In this document: in pieces, positions 46,201 to 58,648 of the stretch
How the letters are laid out: each line of letters opens with the position of its first letter
Numbering within the stretch: position 1 is the first letter of the stretch
Source: Polytrichum commune
Lineage: Eukaryota; Streptophyta; Polytrichopsida; Polytrichales; Polytrichaceae
Direction of reading: 5' to 3'
Assembly (NCBI GenBank): GCA_950295325.1
Contig: OX485806.1
Location: 21,080,001-21,144,000 of the forward strand
Length of the DNA stretch: 64,000 bases
The notes under the pieces: model-generated
Database searches by the model: none
What the model was told of the DNA's origin: nothing
What the model saw: only the letters and a program-made list of their open reading frames with translations
Made by a program: the position numbers and the translations under genes

Positions 46201-48395
46201 CACAAGGCTTTGCAATTGAAGGACGACCCATGAATTAATATGAAATTGTCTCAAAGAACACCATTATGGGTCTACATTTGAGTTTCAATCCAAGAATTCA
46301 TAGAAAATTTACATGTGCTTCCCAAACTAGCAAAATCGGCTTTCATATTCCTCATTTGGATTTACTAGTGTACTCATGGAGTGTTTATGTTATTCCCAAA
46401 CTCCTCATGCATATCATGTTTAGAAATGCTTAAACTATCCACAGTAAATACTCTCACCTTACAAAGACTCACAACATCACAAAAGGGTGTTAAATAATGA
46501 CGACTTGACTTTTGTGTCTTCGTAGCATTATTAAGCAATATCTATGTGGAAGATGTGTTCTTGAGGCTAAACTATTTAATCTTCTAGTAGTTTCCCTACC
46601 ACTTGGAACAAGGAAGTTGTCTCTACTCCCTCGCAACCAACCGTTTGAAGTTTTCTATTGACAAATATTTTTATGGACCTTGAAGTGCTTGAGAGTCGAT
46701 CTTGCATTTTCCACTTGTACTTGTACTTGGAACTCGTACTTGTAGCCAACCAAGTTGAAGATCAAATACTTTTGAATTATCTTGTCCAAGTTTGGAAAAT
46801 GCTTATAAAATGATTTGGTAGAAATCAAAAAGATAGGTATCTTCATTTCAACCATGTAGATGTAAGTAGTCTAAAATTCACCCTTTGTAACTTTTCTTTT
46901 AAAAAAATTTTAAAAAATTATGTCAACTTCATATAAGATGTTTCATTCACATTCTAAAATACATCTTTGATTTGAGCTGGAACCACCATACATTTAAGGT
47001 AAACATGTCTAATTTAGTTACTTACCTTAATCACACACACTTATGTTTGAGTGTTTTATGGTTCGGTGTGGCTTCTAGAACATACTCCAAAAACACATAT
47101 GTTTAAAAGAGATTGGACTCCAACTCAACACATAATAACTAGTATTGATTTTTGCACCCGTCAAATGCCCATCAAATGTGCATCATGTGTAAATTTGGGG
47201 TTGTGGCAGGTGCAAAAACCAATTTTGATTAATAACCATTCCAAACTTAATATTCAACATCATAATTGGAGAGGAGGCGAAACGTGGACCTCCATAACCG
47301 GTTTAATGGAACATGACAACCTTCACTTTCTAAAAGAATAAGATAGTCTTTCATACGATCTTCAAAAGTTTCAAGGGAAGTGAGTACGGCCTTGATTTGG
47401 ATGTGCTAATCATCTCATACTAAACTGGTGTTGCATGCACTAGAATAAGTGGGCTAGACAAGGAAAAAAGTGACTATTTAAAGACCCATCTATCTTAGGA
47501 GTTGAATATATGTATATGTAGATTGGAGTCTTCAAATCATCCAAATATCATTTCATAAGAGGAAAGAGAGAGAGGATCGAGGTAGTTATTTCATAAGACG
47601 GGTTTGTGAAATGCTCCTTTTTTTAAAGTGAAGTTACTTAATTAATCGCATGATAATTCGCAGATGCTCGCCTCAACTGTCAAGATTGACTCATTGATAT
47701 TACGGTCACTATTTGGAACTAGAATCATGATTCGTCGAATTTTCCCATGATCATACCATTATCGGTATGAATAGCCAACCACTTTCCCGAAGTTAGTATG
47801 GAGGCTCCCCTTTTCTAAGTACAAAGTAGGTGGCATTCCTTGTCACAAATAGGCGGGGCACGCTTCACGGGCTAAAATGGCAAAACGTCCTTGAATAGTT
47901 TAATTGCAAGGATCGATATTCCCAAAACTTGAACCTTTGAACCATTTCTTTGGAGTATGTGTTCAAGAGCCGCTTTCACCTTGCAAAAATTTTCTTTTCT
48001 CACTTTCTCGTTTCTTTTCTTGTGTCTCGCAATCTCTAGAGAGAGGGAGTTATCGTTTACGAGCGTACTTCGCTCTCATCCATCCAACGTTAAAAATTTG
48101 ACTTTTTATAGGTTTGTTGTCGATTCATCTCAGATGATCATGTGAAGATTAATGCAGGGTCTTCGGTGATCTGAAGTTGAGTTCGTAGTTCGGGAAGCCA
48201 AAAAGGTTGATGGGACTGTAATTACATCGAGGTGGTTTCAAAACCAGTTGATGCATTAGAGTGGTGAAGTGCGGTAGCCTCTGTGAGATAGAGGCCAATG
48301 TCAACTTGATTGGCTGAATGAAATAAAAACTTGAGGCTCTCTAGAACTACGTTGTCATGGAAATAATGATGGAAACTTATCTCTTATGCTTGAAA
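46201..48395. other. Spacer without recognised gene
   Basis: Short frames only (e.g. 47051-47341, 47904-48101), no domains. A small inverted repeat with 16 bp arms, ATTGATTTTTGCACCC and its near complement, lies at 47144-47223. Confidence 0.35.
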
Positions 48396-48399
48396 ACCC

Positions 48400-49020
48400 T
48401 AAACTTACAGTCAAAGAACGCACTTTGACGTGAGACATCATTTGCATCATCATGCCTTCTTGAAAACCTTCCAACAAGAGTGTTTCACGTCACCTTCCCA
48501 AACTTCAATGCCATATGTGAAAGTTGGAAGTACCGAAGCCTTGAATAGATGGGATTTGAGTTCCCAGCATGTGACTCCAACTATTGTCTCTTTCCTCTAA
48601 GGTGCCCATCAAGGCTTCCATACCTATGATCTTCACCTTTTACTCAATGGCTCGAAATAACCATGTGAATAGAAATCAATCCCAATGTATTTGTATTCGT
48701 GGGTTATCCCAATTTGGTCTTTGTCTAAGTAAAATGCCTTTTGGTTTAATCTTCTTTTGTTGCAACCAAATATCATGCTTTTAGTCTTAGATAAATTGAC
48801 TTCAAGGCTAGAAGACCTACAAATATCATAGCTTGTTCATAAGTCTTTGTAAGTGTGATCCCGGTTTAGAGAGTATAACAACATCGTCAACATAACGAAG
48901 AATGGCAACCACTCTGTTAAATAAGCATGGAGAATCCCTATTGATCTCATCCAAATATGTTTCAAGTTCATTAATGTACAAGCCAAATAATGTGGGGGAG
49001 AGGGACATCCTTGTTTAACA
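48400..49020 (-). mobile_element. LINE reverse transcriptase fragment, second family
   Basis: The minus-strand translation gives LSPTLFGLYINELETYL, then AILRYVDDVVILS (catalytic YVDD box), LEVNLSKTKSMIFG, ITHEYKYIGIDF and HLFKASVLPTFTYGIEVWEG. These are the palm, thumb and connection segments of a LINE reverse transcriptase of a different family from the 29-32 kb copy. A stop and frame changes interrupt it. No poly-A tail located. Inactive. Confidence 0.85.
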
Positions 49021-49935
49021 CCAATATTGATGCTAATCCCAGAATCAATTCGACTAAAAACAATGACCTCTAGGTTGCATATAATTTGAGGGCTTTTATG
49101 TTGGGTGAATGAGAGGTACGCTCCTATACAATAATTCCCTCTCTCTTTGCTTCACAACTCCTCACAAATATTGTGAGCAAAAAATCAAACTTAAGTACCC
49201 CCTTCCAACGGAGATCCCTTTGTTTTAATTTTATTTGTTCCGATGTGTTATTTGTTATGCTAGTGTAAAACTTCAAAGAGTTAAGGTAGGCGGGTATTTT
49301 ATGGACACTTTCCACTCTGCACCCACTTCTCATAGGATACAAAAACATGCAATTAGTGTGAGATGATTGGCAAATCCAAGTCGTGCCCATAGCCATTTTA
49401 GTCATAATTTTTGGAGCTCGTATGAATATCCTATCAAATGATTGCCTCCACCTCAAGGATTTTCTTGAATATGAATTTAATTTGTAATTGAAGCAACCAT
49501 TGATGCCACCACAATGCAAGATCATTGTTGCTTATTGCACTTTGAATCATAGACTTGTCATTAAAACTAGACGGTGGTTGAATATCCCTATGTGCAGAGA
49601 TAATAGATTATGCCACTTTTCTCTCATGACGTAGTTAAAAACAAGGCGCACTCTATATATCCCCTATATAACTCCATTAGGGATAAATTTCAATCACTTT
49701 TGAGAAAGTAGTATCAAGAAGTCTCAAGTCTTTCTTTCAATTGGAACATCAAGTCGATATTAGCCTCTATCTCAAGAGGGTTATTGCACTCCACCACTCT
49801 AGGGAATCAACTAGTTTGACACCGTCTGGATGTGCTATCAGTCCCATAAGCCTTTTGGCATCCTGGACTTTTAGATCAATTTCGTTTCATTTCATTGTCA
49901 AGGTGAACGTGATTCTCTAAGTCATTGATGACATA
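49021..49935. other. Possible 5' continuation of the LINE fragment, otherwise unrecognised
   Basis: The minus-strand frame 49525-49124 (133 codons) lies just upstream of the reverse transcriptase fragment in its direction and may be a decayed part of it, but I recognise no motif. The rest has no coding signal. Confidence 0.3.
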
Positions 49936-49937
49936 TA

Positions 49938-50150
49938 GGTCCCCCTCCCCCCCCCCCCCCCAAATCATGTTCACTATTGCATCTAGAATGGTTAACAAAT
50001 TCTAAGCATGCAGTCCAATCTCTTTTCAACACACGTCCATTTGGTGACCATTCTTAGATCCACACCCAACCATACACCACTAAACTATAGATGTCCATTA
50101 AAGACCATAGTCCAAATTAGGCACATATACCTTACTCCATTCTATTGAGG
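49938..50150. repeat. Dispersed repeat, pair of decarboxylase intron 10 sequence
   Basis: Similar in order and orientation to 23128-23330. It contains a run of 15 C (49947-49961) where the intron copy has only six. Confidence 0.65.
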
Positions 50151-50539
50151 AAAAAATACTGGTATTTTGTGCCCATTGATTTCGAGGTTTACATTAAAAT
50201 TTGTCTTTCCCACGTAACATCCAACTAATTTTACATGAAGTTAAGTGTAAGCTGAGTGGAACAAAGAGAAATTGCATTTGAACACAATTTGGATACATTA
50301 TAGGCTTTGGAGTTTACATCAAGACTTAGTGTTGAAAAACGCAACCCCTCAACACATCTATTCTTCAAGCTTGTGCTAAGAAACGTAATCTAAATTAGAT
50401 TAGTTCCCTAATTCTTTAATCCTTCACATTCATAATCTCATAGATTCTATAGGAATCTCGGCCAATGCAAGTCTCATTAATGTGACTCCAAAGTACTAAT
50501 ACTTAGAGCCAATAAACAGGGAGACCCAACTACTAAGCT
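50151..50539. other. Spacer without recognised gene
   Basis: AT-rich; nothing recognised. Confidence 0.3.
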
Positions 50540-50745
50540 AGTTACAGATGAGCTGGTTGATTTTGAGAAATCAGCGGTCGAAGTTCAAGACTTCAGGAAA
50601 ATTACGGATCATTTTAGAATAATGAGAGAACATACCTCGAATTAATAAAGAATAATCAAAATATGTCAATATGTAACCAGTTGGACTTGGAATCACTATG
50701 ATCTTGACCGATTTTGTCAAAAAAAAACTCCATGGACATTCTTTA
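50540..50745. repeat. Dispersed repeat, pair of 27015-27215
   Basis: Same orientation and order of conserved phrases as 27015-27215 (GAAGTTCAAGAC, GATCATTTTAGA, ATTAATAAAGAA, GACTTGGAATCACTA). A short piece also recurs near 51215 (CATTTTAGAATAATGGTAGA). Confidence 0.65.
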
Positions 50746-51353
50746 GAACACATCTAAATGATCCTAGCAATGTTTGGGGAAAATGGGAGAAAAACCAATA
50801 GCTACAGTGATTACGGTAAATAGTGTGGATAACCCTAGGTGTGGCCCACAATACACACCATCATGAATGAAAATAGTGTGCAAATCTACTTACATTTATC
50901 ATTCCCGCAACCCACGTGACACACCCATCTCCTTCTTCTATGTTCGAACATTTTTAAAATGGAATTATGTTCGTTATTTTTTCATCCAATAGAAATATTT
51001 AGACCAACAACATGGACCTTTGGTGTTAAATATTTTGGGATGTTAAATTAGTGTGCATTTAAAGTATTCACCTCAACGTTATCATGTGGTAATAAGCTCA
51101 ATAGTGAGGCCCACAATATTCTCCATAAATAGTGTTGTTTCAAGCCGATTGGTTGAAATGTCATGAAAGAAAACCTCAAGTTCTATTCAAATTGTAAGTG
51201 GGAATGCGACCATTTTAGAATAATGGTAGAAAATATAGGTCTTTCAATGTCTCGAGGTTGTACTTCACCAATCTTCTTTATAAAAAAAATGTCTAGCTTT
51301 GGGAAACTTAGCATCTTGACAGTTGTTTCCAAATTGATCTCGGCAGTTGGACC

Positions 51354-52519
51354 ATAATCGCCAGTGTTCAAGATTGAAGCCCTCATATGAGTTTCATTTT
51401 GAAGGGCTCTAAAATTTGAGCCCTTCGGTTGAAGGGCTAGTTCAAATTCAAGACGTCAATTCAGTAATATAGAAATAAAATATAAAAAACTCATATTAAA
51501 CTTATGCATGATTTATATGGTGCATGCTTCCAATACAATGTGAAGAATTAAGAATCAACCATCTAACTCCACCTCTTCTAGTGATAATGCCCTACGCTTG
51601 TTGGTTCTTGTGCCAATTTTCCAAGATTCAAAAATACTATCCCAATCCATGAATTCAACTCCTAACCCATTTAGACTAACCCTCATTAAAGCATCTAGTG
51701 TGTCAAGGTTGAGTCTAGTTCTCCTTTCACTCTTAACCCAATTTTGCTTTGAAAAACCACGCTCACAAACAACAGTGCTAGTTGGGATCACAAGTATGGC
51801 TGGCCATAGCGACATCATAGTTGGCCAATTAATCATGAACTCCCGGTCATTGCCACAAAAAACCCAAGCTTCTTGCATACTTCGGCGTTCACAAACGGAA
51901 CATAACATCTCCACGAATTCTAGCAATTCCGCATTGCATTGATTAACAAGGTCATCGCTCCAACGGAAATGTGTCACCAACCGGTTCAACCATTGTTCCG
52001 TTAATGTCCCTCTGTCCAATTCATCTACGGGATAGTGCTTCGGGCTAAAAAGCCGGGCCGCATTGAAAATGGACCACCACCATCATGCTCCACCACTACC
52101 AGTGTGCTGGCCTTCACCCCACAAAAAACATTCATTCGTGATTAGCCTGTGAATTACATCACAAACCTTTAAATTTGTAGACCCAAATCAGTACTGATTT
52201 CACATTGATTGAATCACATCACACTACAACACTAACTCAATGCTTACCAAAGAAAGGGTTGGATTCCAATCTTTTGCAAGACCTAAAAAGTTGAATTCCA
52301 AGTCAGATCGATGTTGAATGAATCATTTGCTAGGTGTTGAGGTTGTCATTGTAGCGCTACAGTGTTGACGGGTGTAAAAATTTTGAGGACGTCAAGTGAA
52401 GTTTTCATTTTGAGTTTGGGGTTGCATTTTGAAGGGTTGTTTTGAGAGAGGTATATTTTGAAGGGCCAAATCGCGTTTGAAGGGCATTGAAGACTTCAAT
52501 CTTGAACACTGATAATCGC
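51354..52519 (-). mobile_element. Deletion-derivative hAT transposon with intact ends
   Basis: The element runs from 51362 to 52511 (1150 bp). Both ends read CAGTGTTCAAGATTGAAG, an 18 bp perfect terminal inverted repeat beginning CAGTG as in many hAT elements. It is flanked by a perfect 8 bp target duplication ATAATCGC (51354-51361 and 52512-52519), the hAT-typical length. Subterminal GAAGGGC words recur near both ends. It encodes only the C-terminal dimerisation region of a transposase on the minus strand. Intact ends and duplication point to fairly recent movement in trans. Confidence 0.95.
51555..52019 (-). pseudogene. hAT transposase C-terminal fragment
   Basis: 154 codons. It carries ELLEFVEMLCSVCERRSMQE, then INWPTMMSLWPAILVIPTST, VCERGFSKQNWVKSERRTRL and LDTLDALMRVSLNG, the classic hAT dimerisation motif (C-E-R-x-F-S, N, R-x-R-L, L-x-x-L-M-R). 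The DDE catalytic core and the N-terminal zinc finger are missing, deleted within the element. It cannot be an active transposase. Related to the remnant at 41.8-43.7 kb. Confidence 0.9.
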
Positions 52520-54355
52520 ACATTGGCTCTTCCCACAAAGGCAGGCAAGGCTTTCTTTTGCACCCGTTACAAGCCAAAAGAAATGCATATAAAGTCCGAA
52601 ATTAATCTTGCCCGTTGAAAGAAAAGCGGTATGAAAAAATGCTTGTCATATGGAAAGCCCACAAAAAAAATCAACCCGTCAAAAGAAAGGTCATCTAAAT
52701 CATTACCTGTCAACCATATCCCATAAATATGGGCAAACAATGTTGTATCCCATAACATATAAGCCATGCTTCAATCTCATGATCGATGTAGGAGATATAA
52801 GTTAACTTCTACACTTGTTAGTGACACCTAACTAACCCAATTTGAGTTTGTGTTGAGTTTTCAATGTGATTGTTCTTATTGAAGATGTTTATTTTGAAGA
52901 GTTTGAGAGTAGACGTGATCTAACTGAAAATGATTTAATTGGGGGTTTTCCCCCTAAAGTCTTGAACTTCAACCGATACACTGTTGGTTCTTCCCATGCA
53001 TTGATAGTTTGGTGTGAGGTCATCTTTCGGTTTTTCTTTACTAAATTGGGGTTTTTCTTGAACCCTTTAACTTCAACCAATTAATAAAAAAAACCATGTT
53101 GGTTCCCAAACCCTACCTTGAATATACACAAAGCTCGATATATTATTTCAAATAGAAATTGTCCTTATCGTTTCCTAACAAAGCATTATTTTTTGGGATT
53201 TACTTACCCACTCATGCTTGAGATATTCAGAGTTATCTCCTCAAACTTTGTGCACCCTTGATAATTGGTCCATGGTAAGTTGGTATTAATAGTAAAAAGT
53301 TATAATATGTATTGAGGCTCAATACTATGCATTTATATCTTAAACTATATTTATTTGCATGAATTAAACATTAGTATGGATCATAGATGATTGGATATAT
53401 GCTTCAGGTGTGGACCAATAGAGCAGCAAGTGCAATCAATATAGAAAGATCATGTGGGTTTCTGAACCATGGCTTGAATCTTTATATGGAGCTCAATATG
53501 TGATTTTAAATGGCATTTTTCCATGTTATGTCCTGTCAAAGCACTAATTTGTGAAAGTGAAATCATTGGAACCTTCAGGAAAGTCCTCATTGCTCTTGGA
53601 ATTGGACGACTCTATAGTTATTGGGTGTTTAATAATAATCGTACGTGTGTTGGGATAAATATTCTAAGAGTGCATTGAGGGTGTCTGGACATACTCACAA
53701 AAGGCATCGAAGGATAATGTAAATTACATTCATAGTTTGGTGTGAGGTGATCTTTTGGTTTTTGAGCAGAATGTAATGTTGTGTGCAAGAAATCCGTGAT
53801 GTCATGTAATGTGACGAGAATGTGATTTGGTCTAATTTGGTGACTTGTTGATATGTTTAACCTCGTTTATGAAACTAAGGAGGGTGGGTTGAGGCCATAG
53901 AGCTAGTTGATTCCTCTTAATGTTCACTCTCGAGAAGAACATGTGCGCAACCTTGTTTAATCTTAATTGTTTGTTTTTATCAAAGTAGATTATCAAATCA
54001 ACATCAAGATGGCATCATGAAGTATTTCAAGGTTGGGCAGACCAAGGAGGGATCCTCACGAACTCTGCATAACATCGTTAGTTGGTTTTCAAGGTTCACA
54101 GAGATATGAACCTTCTTAAGAGGTAGATCTTTTAAATTGTTTCCTCTAGGATATGTAAATTATGAAGATATTTACCTATGTATATTTATATATATGGATG
54201 ATTGTATTATAAATGTATGAATTTTTTTGAACATTGTATTATATTACTTTAAAAAATACTTCCATAGAACTTTTATTTTTTTGAAGTGTTCTTTCACATT
54301 GTGTTATTTTATAGAAGTTTTGGTTTTCGTATCTTATAGTTTAATCAATCAAGGA
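52520..54355. other. Spacer without recognised gene
   Basis: Short frames only. The phrase TTTGGTGTGAGGTCATCTTTCGG near 53010 recurs near 53738, suggesting a diverged local repeat. Confidence 0.35.
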
Positions 54356-54359
54356 TGGT

Positions 54360-54690
54360 TTTGTATAGATTACATCACAAACACAAGTGACCGAGCTACT
54401 TTCTAACAATGAACATTCACTTTCCGATGATGATTTATTGGACTCTCAAGAAGTTCAACAACATGCACCCACAATAGCTCGTGCACGGACGTATGAAAGG
54501 AAGTTTAGACCATCTTGAAAAATTGGTAGGAAATGGCTCATACATATGAGACTACATGGTGGGCCCTACACATGGTTATATGAAATGCTCTGCATGCAAG
54601 GAATTTCGTACTAACTCACCACATGATTTGGGAGCATGTTGCAAAAATATGCAAAAATCATCCATATGTAACAACGAGAAAAATAATGAC
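54360..54690 (+). pseudogene. hAT N-terminal zinc-finger fragment
   Basis: Plus-strand text reads YERKFRPS, a stop, KIGRKWLIH and, in another frame from 54580, MKCSACKEFRTN followed by a second Cys pair about 13 residues later. The order W-L followed by C-x2-C is typical of the N-terminus of ZMYM/ZNF862-like hAT proteins. It is broken by a stop and a frameshift, and nothing of the core follows. Confidence 0.55.
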
Positions 54691-56665
54691 TATAAATCCG
54701 TGGTGGCTAGATGGGAGGCGTAATTTGGTAGGAAAAACTAAAAATATTCATGTCACTGACATTGTCACATTCCCAAAATAGTTAATTTTGTAACAAAGAA
54801 AAGAAAAGAAAAGTTCCAACCACTTCAAGGACCATATCTTAGAGTCAATGATATAAAATTTCAATCCATTTGCTCTAGATGGTGCAAAGCTTTATTATGT
54901 CAAGATGCAAGGGAAAAAAAATAGGAAAAAAAGCGGGAAAAAAGCGGGAAAAATTTGTCGTGAGAAATGTATCTTTGAAAAATGCTTGCAACCACTATTT
55001 GACTTCTCGGGCATTCAAGGGTTAAGCCTAACAACGACATACTAAAAAAATAAAATAGAACTAGCATCGGTTTGCAATCATAATATTTTTCAAATCCATA
55101 ACAGTATTCAATGAGATTGACAACATTCAAAAGAATATTCATGAAGATTGTCCACGTTCCGTCGAAATATTCCATGGAATATTATTAGTTCCACAAAACA
55201 TTGTTATGGATTTGAATAATGTTACGATCACACTATCTTGTGGAAATTTAATAATAAAAACCTTCTAGAGATCTAAATTCCAATGTGAGACAGAGGTGTG
55301 GATTTGCACATATACCATGTAGTGAGTTACATGGCATTTGCCGGAGCATTTGGTTTATTGCATCCCGAATGCCATCTATTCTTTGAAGTCTTTTGCAAAC
55401 TAATCTTCATGAAGGTTTAGACCACTGGTTTTCAAGCAAGAGGATTTCAAGCAAAGCAATACTCTTAGATTCAACTTGTCCCGCTTAGCCTCACTTTTTG
55501 GCAAGAAATTGTGCTCAACATTAACACATCAAAATATAGCTTGTGACGCATTGAATTGGAGTATGTTGGATTGTCTCTAATTAATTTGCATAACATTATA
55601 AAGCCATGTGGATTGGTTCCATGGCCCTTGGGAGGTGCACCTTTCAGTAAAAAGCAAGAACCACGTGCATTCGCAAGATACTCTAAAAACCCTCTTATGT
55701 GCAAGTGTTTGTTAGTTTGTAAAATCAAGCAATACAAGTACAATGGCAATGGCAAAAATGCAAGTGACAATATGTATATGTAAGAAAAAATATGTATATT
55801 TAGTCATTAACAGAAGTATACAAATGTGCTTTGGAATAATAATGAACGCCTATCATATGTATAATATAAAACCCTAGCATTCATTAATAAAGGCGTCGAA
55901 GACTTTTTCATACTTTGCATGTAAATCACATACATCTATGTCTATGTCATAGAAGCTAATGCAATTATTGTTTCTAAATCTAGCATCAAGTGCACTGTAA
56001 GATCGTAAGTCCACTTATTGTCTGGTTTGGATGAACCAATCTCCATGCTTGATGGACGGTATATCAAGTCAATTGGATCCCTATACTCCACCCAACAGTT
56101 ACCAATTTTTTTACGCATCCTATAAACTCTCCCAACAAACCAAACCTTAATTGGATCTAATGTTTTTGGTCTACTTGTTTTGTGACAATTATGGCTTCAG
56201 ATGCGTTCTAAAAACACACACTTCGTAATAACAACCAGGGTTTAACATAGTATCATGATTTGTAGTAGTAAGGAGTTTAGGCTTCATATATAATATCTTA
56301 GCCTTAATGTGAGTCAATCAATTTTCAGATGAAGTTAAATTGCCATTCAATTGACTACCAAATGTACTTTTGAAAATTCTAGACTCCCCTACATCCACAT
56401 AAGTCACAACGGACTTTACATTAGATTGAGAGGGCATTTTAACATCTTCATGTTCATAACTTAGAATATCCAAGGCATGTTGAAGCTCACTTTGCAACTC
56501 CACATCTTCTTGTAAATTATTTCCAACTTGCGGCTACATCAACTTTGTCTCTATGACAACATTCTTGCACACGATTGATACGTCTTCTCCAACACTACAA
56601 TTTTCTTTTGTCACCACCTTGTGCACTGGAATCATCAATCAATTTATAATTATAATCACACTCCT
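54691..56665. other. Spacer with a dispersed-repeat fragment
   Basis: It includes the partner of the 45420-45548 repeat near 55075-55230. Short frames (e.g. 55471-55770 minus) show no domain. Confidence 0.35.
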
Positions 56666-56669
56666 CGTC

Positions 56670-58648
56670 TGTCACCAAAAAGCCTCCACCCTTCAATTTC
56701 GTCCTAGCCCGAATGGAGAAGTTTATAATGACATGTAGAGATTTCTCTCTTTGTAACACAATGTATGATTCCAATCTATCGTTGGAATATACACAACTTA
56801 GCCAAGTCTATACTATGTCTTCTTACACTCCTTAGTCTCGGGTAATGTCACATCCTTGTACTTCTCTAAAGTCCACCCGGCCGCTTTGGCCACACATGCC
56901 TTCAAAGATATTCCTCTTGTGAAGCGAGTCCTTGCCGTCGACTCCACACTACTACATGAGTTCTCGCTTATTGATTCCATGAATTACACAAGTTTTAAAT
57001 ATTGATAAATACTTGTCACTTATTGTAGTTTTCTTCGCACGCTTCAACCACTATATTGGTTTAATGAACTAATGGTTATCCCTAATGGAACCAAGCAAAC
57101 TTCCTTTGTTCCCCTAGACTTTACTAGCTAATAGTGTAACTTTCCCATTACTTCTCGGAATGTCCTGAAATTTTATCTGTAACTAGAGAAACAAAGCAAA
57201 AAACATCTCACCAATTTGTGAGCCTATCCTATTTTTTGTCCGACAGTGATGACCATTTTAGTGTGTCAGTCTACCCAGATTTCAGAATGTCATAACTTCC
57301 TCTCACAGGCTCCAAAGAACTTCAAATTTTGGGAGCAATCACAAAAACTAATTGTTTATGACCCCCTGAAGTTTCAAACTATTTTAATTTTCTGCCAAAA
57401 CGTTATGGCCTTTTTAGTCTGCAACTCTTAAAAACACTTCAGAATGATATATCTCCTTCTGATCTATTCGGAATGACTTGAAATTTGTACCACAACTAGG
57501 AAACCTAAGAACAACGCATTCCTCAAAATTTCATGCGTTTCCAAGCCTTTGTCCAGGAGTTATGCCCATTTCAGTTTGAAAATGTAGGCGAAGTTCAGAA
57601 AGTCATAACTTCCTCTCACAGGCTCCAAAGAACTTCCAATTTTGGGAACAATCACAAAAACTAATTGTTTATGACTCCCTAAAATTTTAAACTATTTTCA
57701 TTTTTTGCCAAAACGTTATGGCCTTTTTAGTCTACAACTCTTGAAAACACTTCAGAATGATATATCTCCTTCTCATCTACTCAGAATAACTTGAAATTTG
57801 TACCACAACTAGGAAACCTAAGAACAAAGCATCCCTCAAAATTTCATGCGTTTCCAAGCCTCTGTCCAGGAGTTATGCCCATTTCAGCTTGAAAATGTAG
57901 GCGAAGTTCAGAATGTCATAACTGCTGCTCCAGTACTCCAAACATCCTCAGATTTTGACCATGTTCATATAAACAAGTTGTTTACTAACCCTCTAAATTT
58001 CAACGAAGTATCTTCTTCTGCTTGGAAGTTATGCCCCTTACAACCTAGACTACTCAAGAAATACCCAAGAAATATGAACTCAAATACTACAACTTGAAGC
58101 CATAAAATATCTTAAAATTATTCACACCAAAACTAATTCTAACAAAGCCAACTAGCCTTGACTCTCCAACTAAAAACTAAGCACACACATGTGCTCCAAT
58201 CTTGCTTCTAACACACCCACACTTATAACACGTGGGGTGCCTTGAAGCACGAAGGGAAGAGATGATGAGTGAGGGAAGAATGAGAGATTATATAGTGAGT
58301 TTAAGGGGGTGAGCACCCTCAAGGCTCACGATAAGCCCTCGAGATCTTCTCCTACTTTGTAGGCTCTAATCCTATCTCCTAAGCCTTCCTCCCTCAAATG
58401 ATCAACAATGATCAACAATGATCCTAATTCAAACATTTAATTAACCTTGGTTTTCTACCTACCATACTTTACCAAGGTTTGTCCTTCTCCTACTTAAATC
58501 CACTCCACAAAAGCCTAATGCTTCAAACTAAGTTTTCTTCAAGCTTCACTTTTTTTATATTTTTGTGAATAATCATAAATCACCAAAATACCACTTGTAA
58601 TGTTTTACAAGTGTTAACAACCAATGTGGGCATCAATTTGGGCTCACA
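56670..58648 (-). repeat. Second copy of the MULE-internal repeat, with first transposase codons
   Basis: At 56685-56740 the minus strand repeats the MULE junction: GGGCTAG followed by codons for DEIEGW. At 58085-58648 it matches 2870-3438, ending GGGCTCACA. The middle is longer than in the first copy and consists mainly of 313 bp tandem repeats. Sequence beyond 58648 does not match the MULE zinc module. This is either a fragment of a second transposon copy or a separate element that carries these ends. Confidence 0.6.
57283..57930. repeat. 313 bp tandem repeat
   Basis: Units start at 57283, 57596 and 57909 with CAGAATGTCATAAC or CAGAAAGTCATAAC. Two units are complete and highly similar (e.g. 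CTCACAGGCTCCAAAGAACT, AAAACGTTATGGCCTTTTTA); the third diverges after its first 25 bases. Such 'gtcataactt' text is common in plant LTRs and introns of transposons. Non-coding. Confidence 0.85.

Noticed and set aside
57217-58648. Solo LTR with TGTGAGCC...GGGCTCACA ends
   Set aside because: The ends are inverted, but flanks show no target duplication, and the similarity to the MULE-internal repeat begins further out (56.68 kb).
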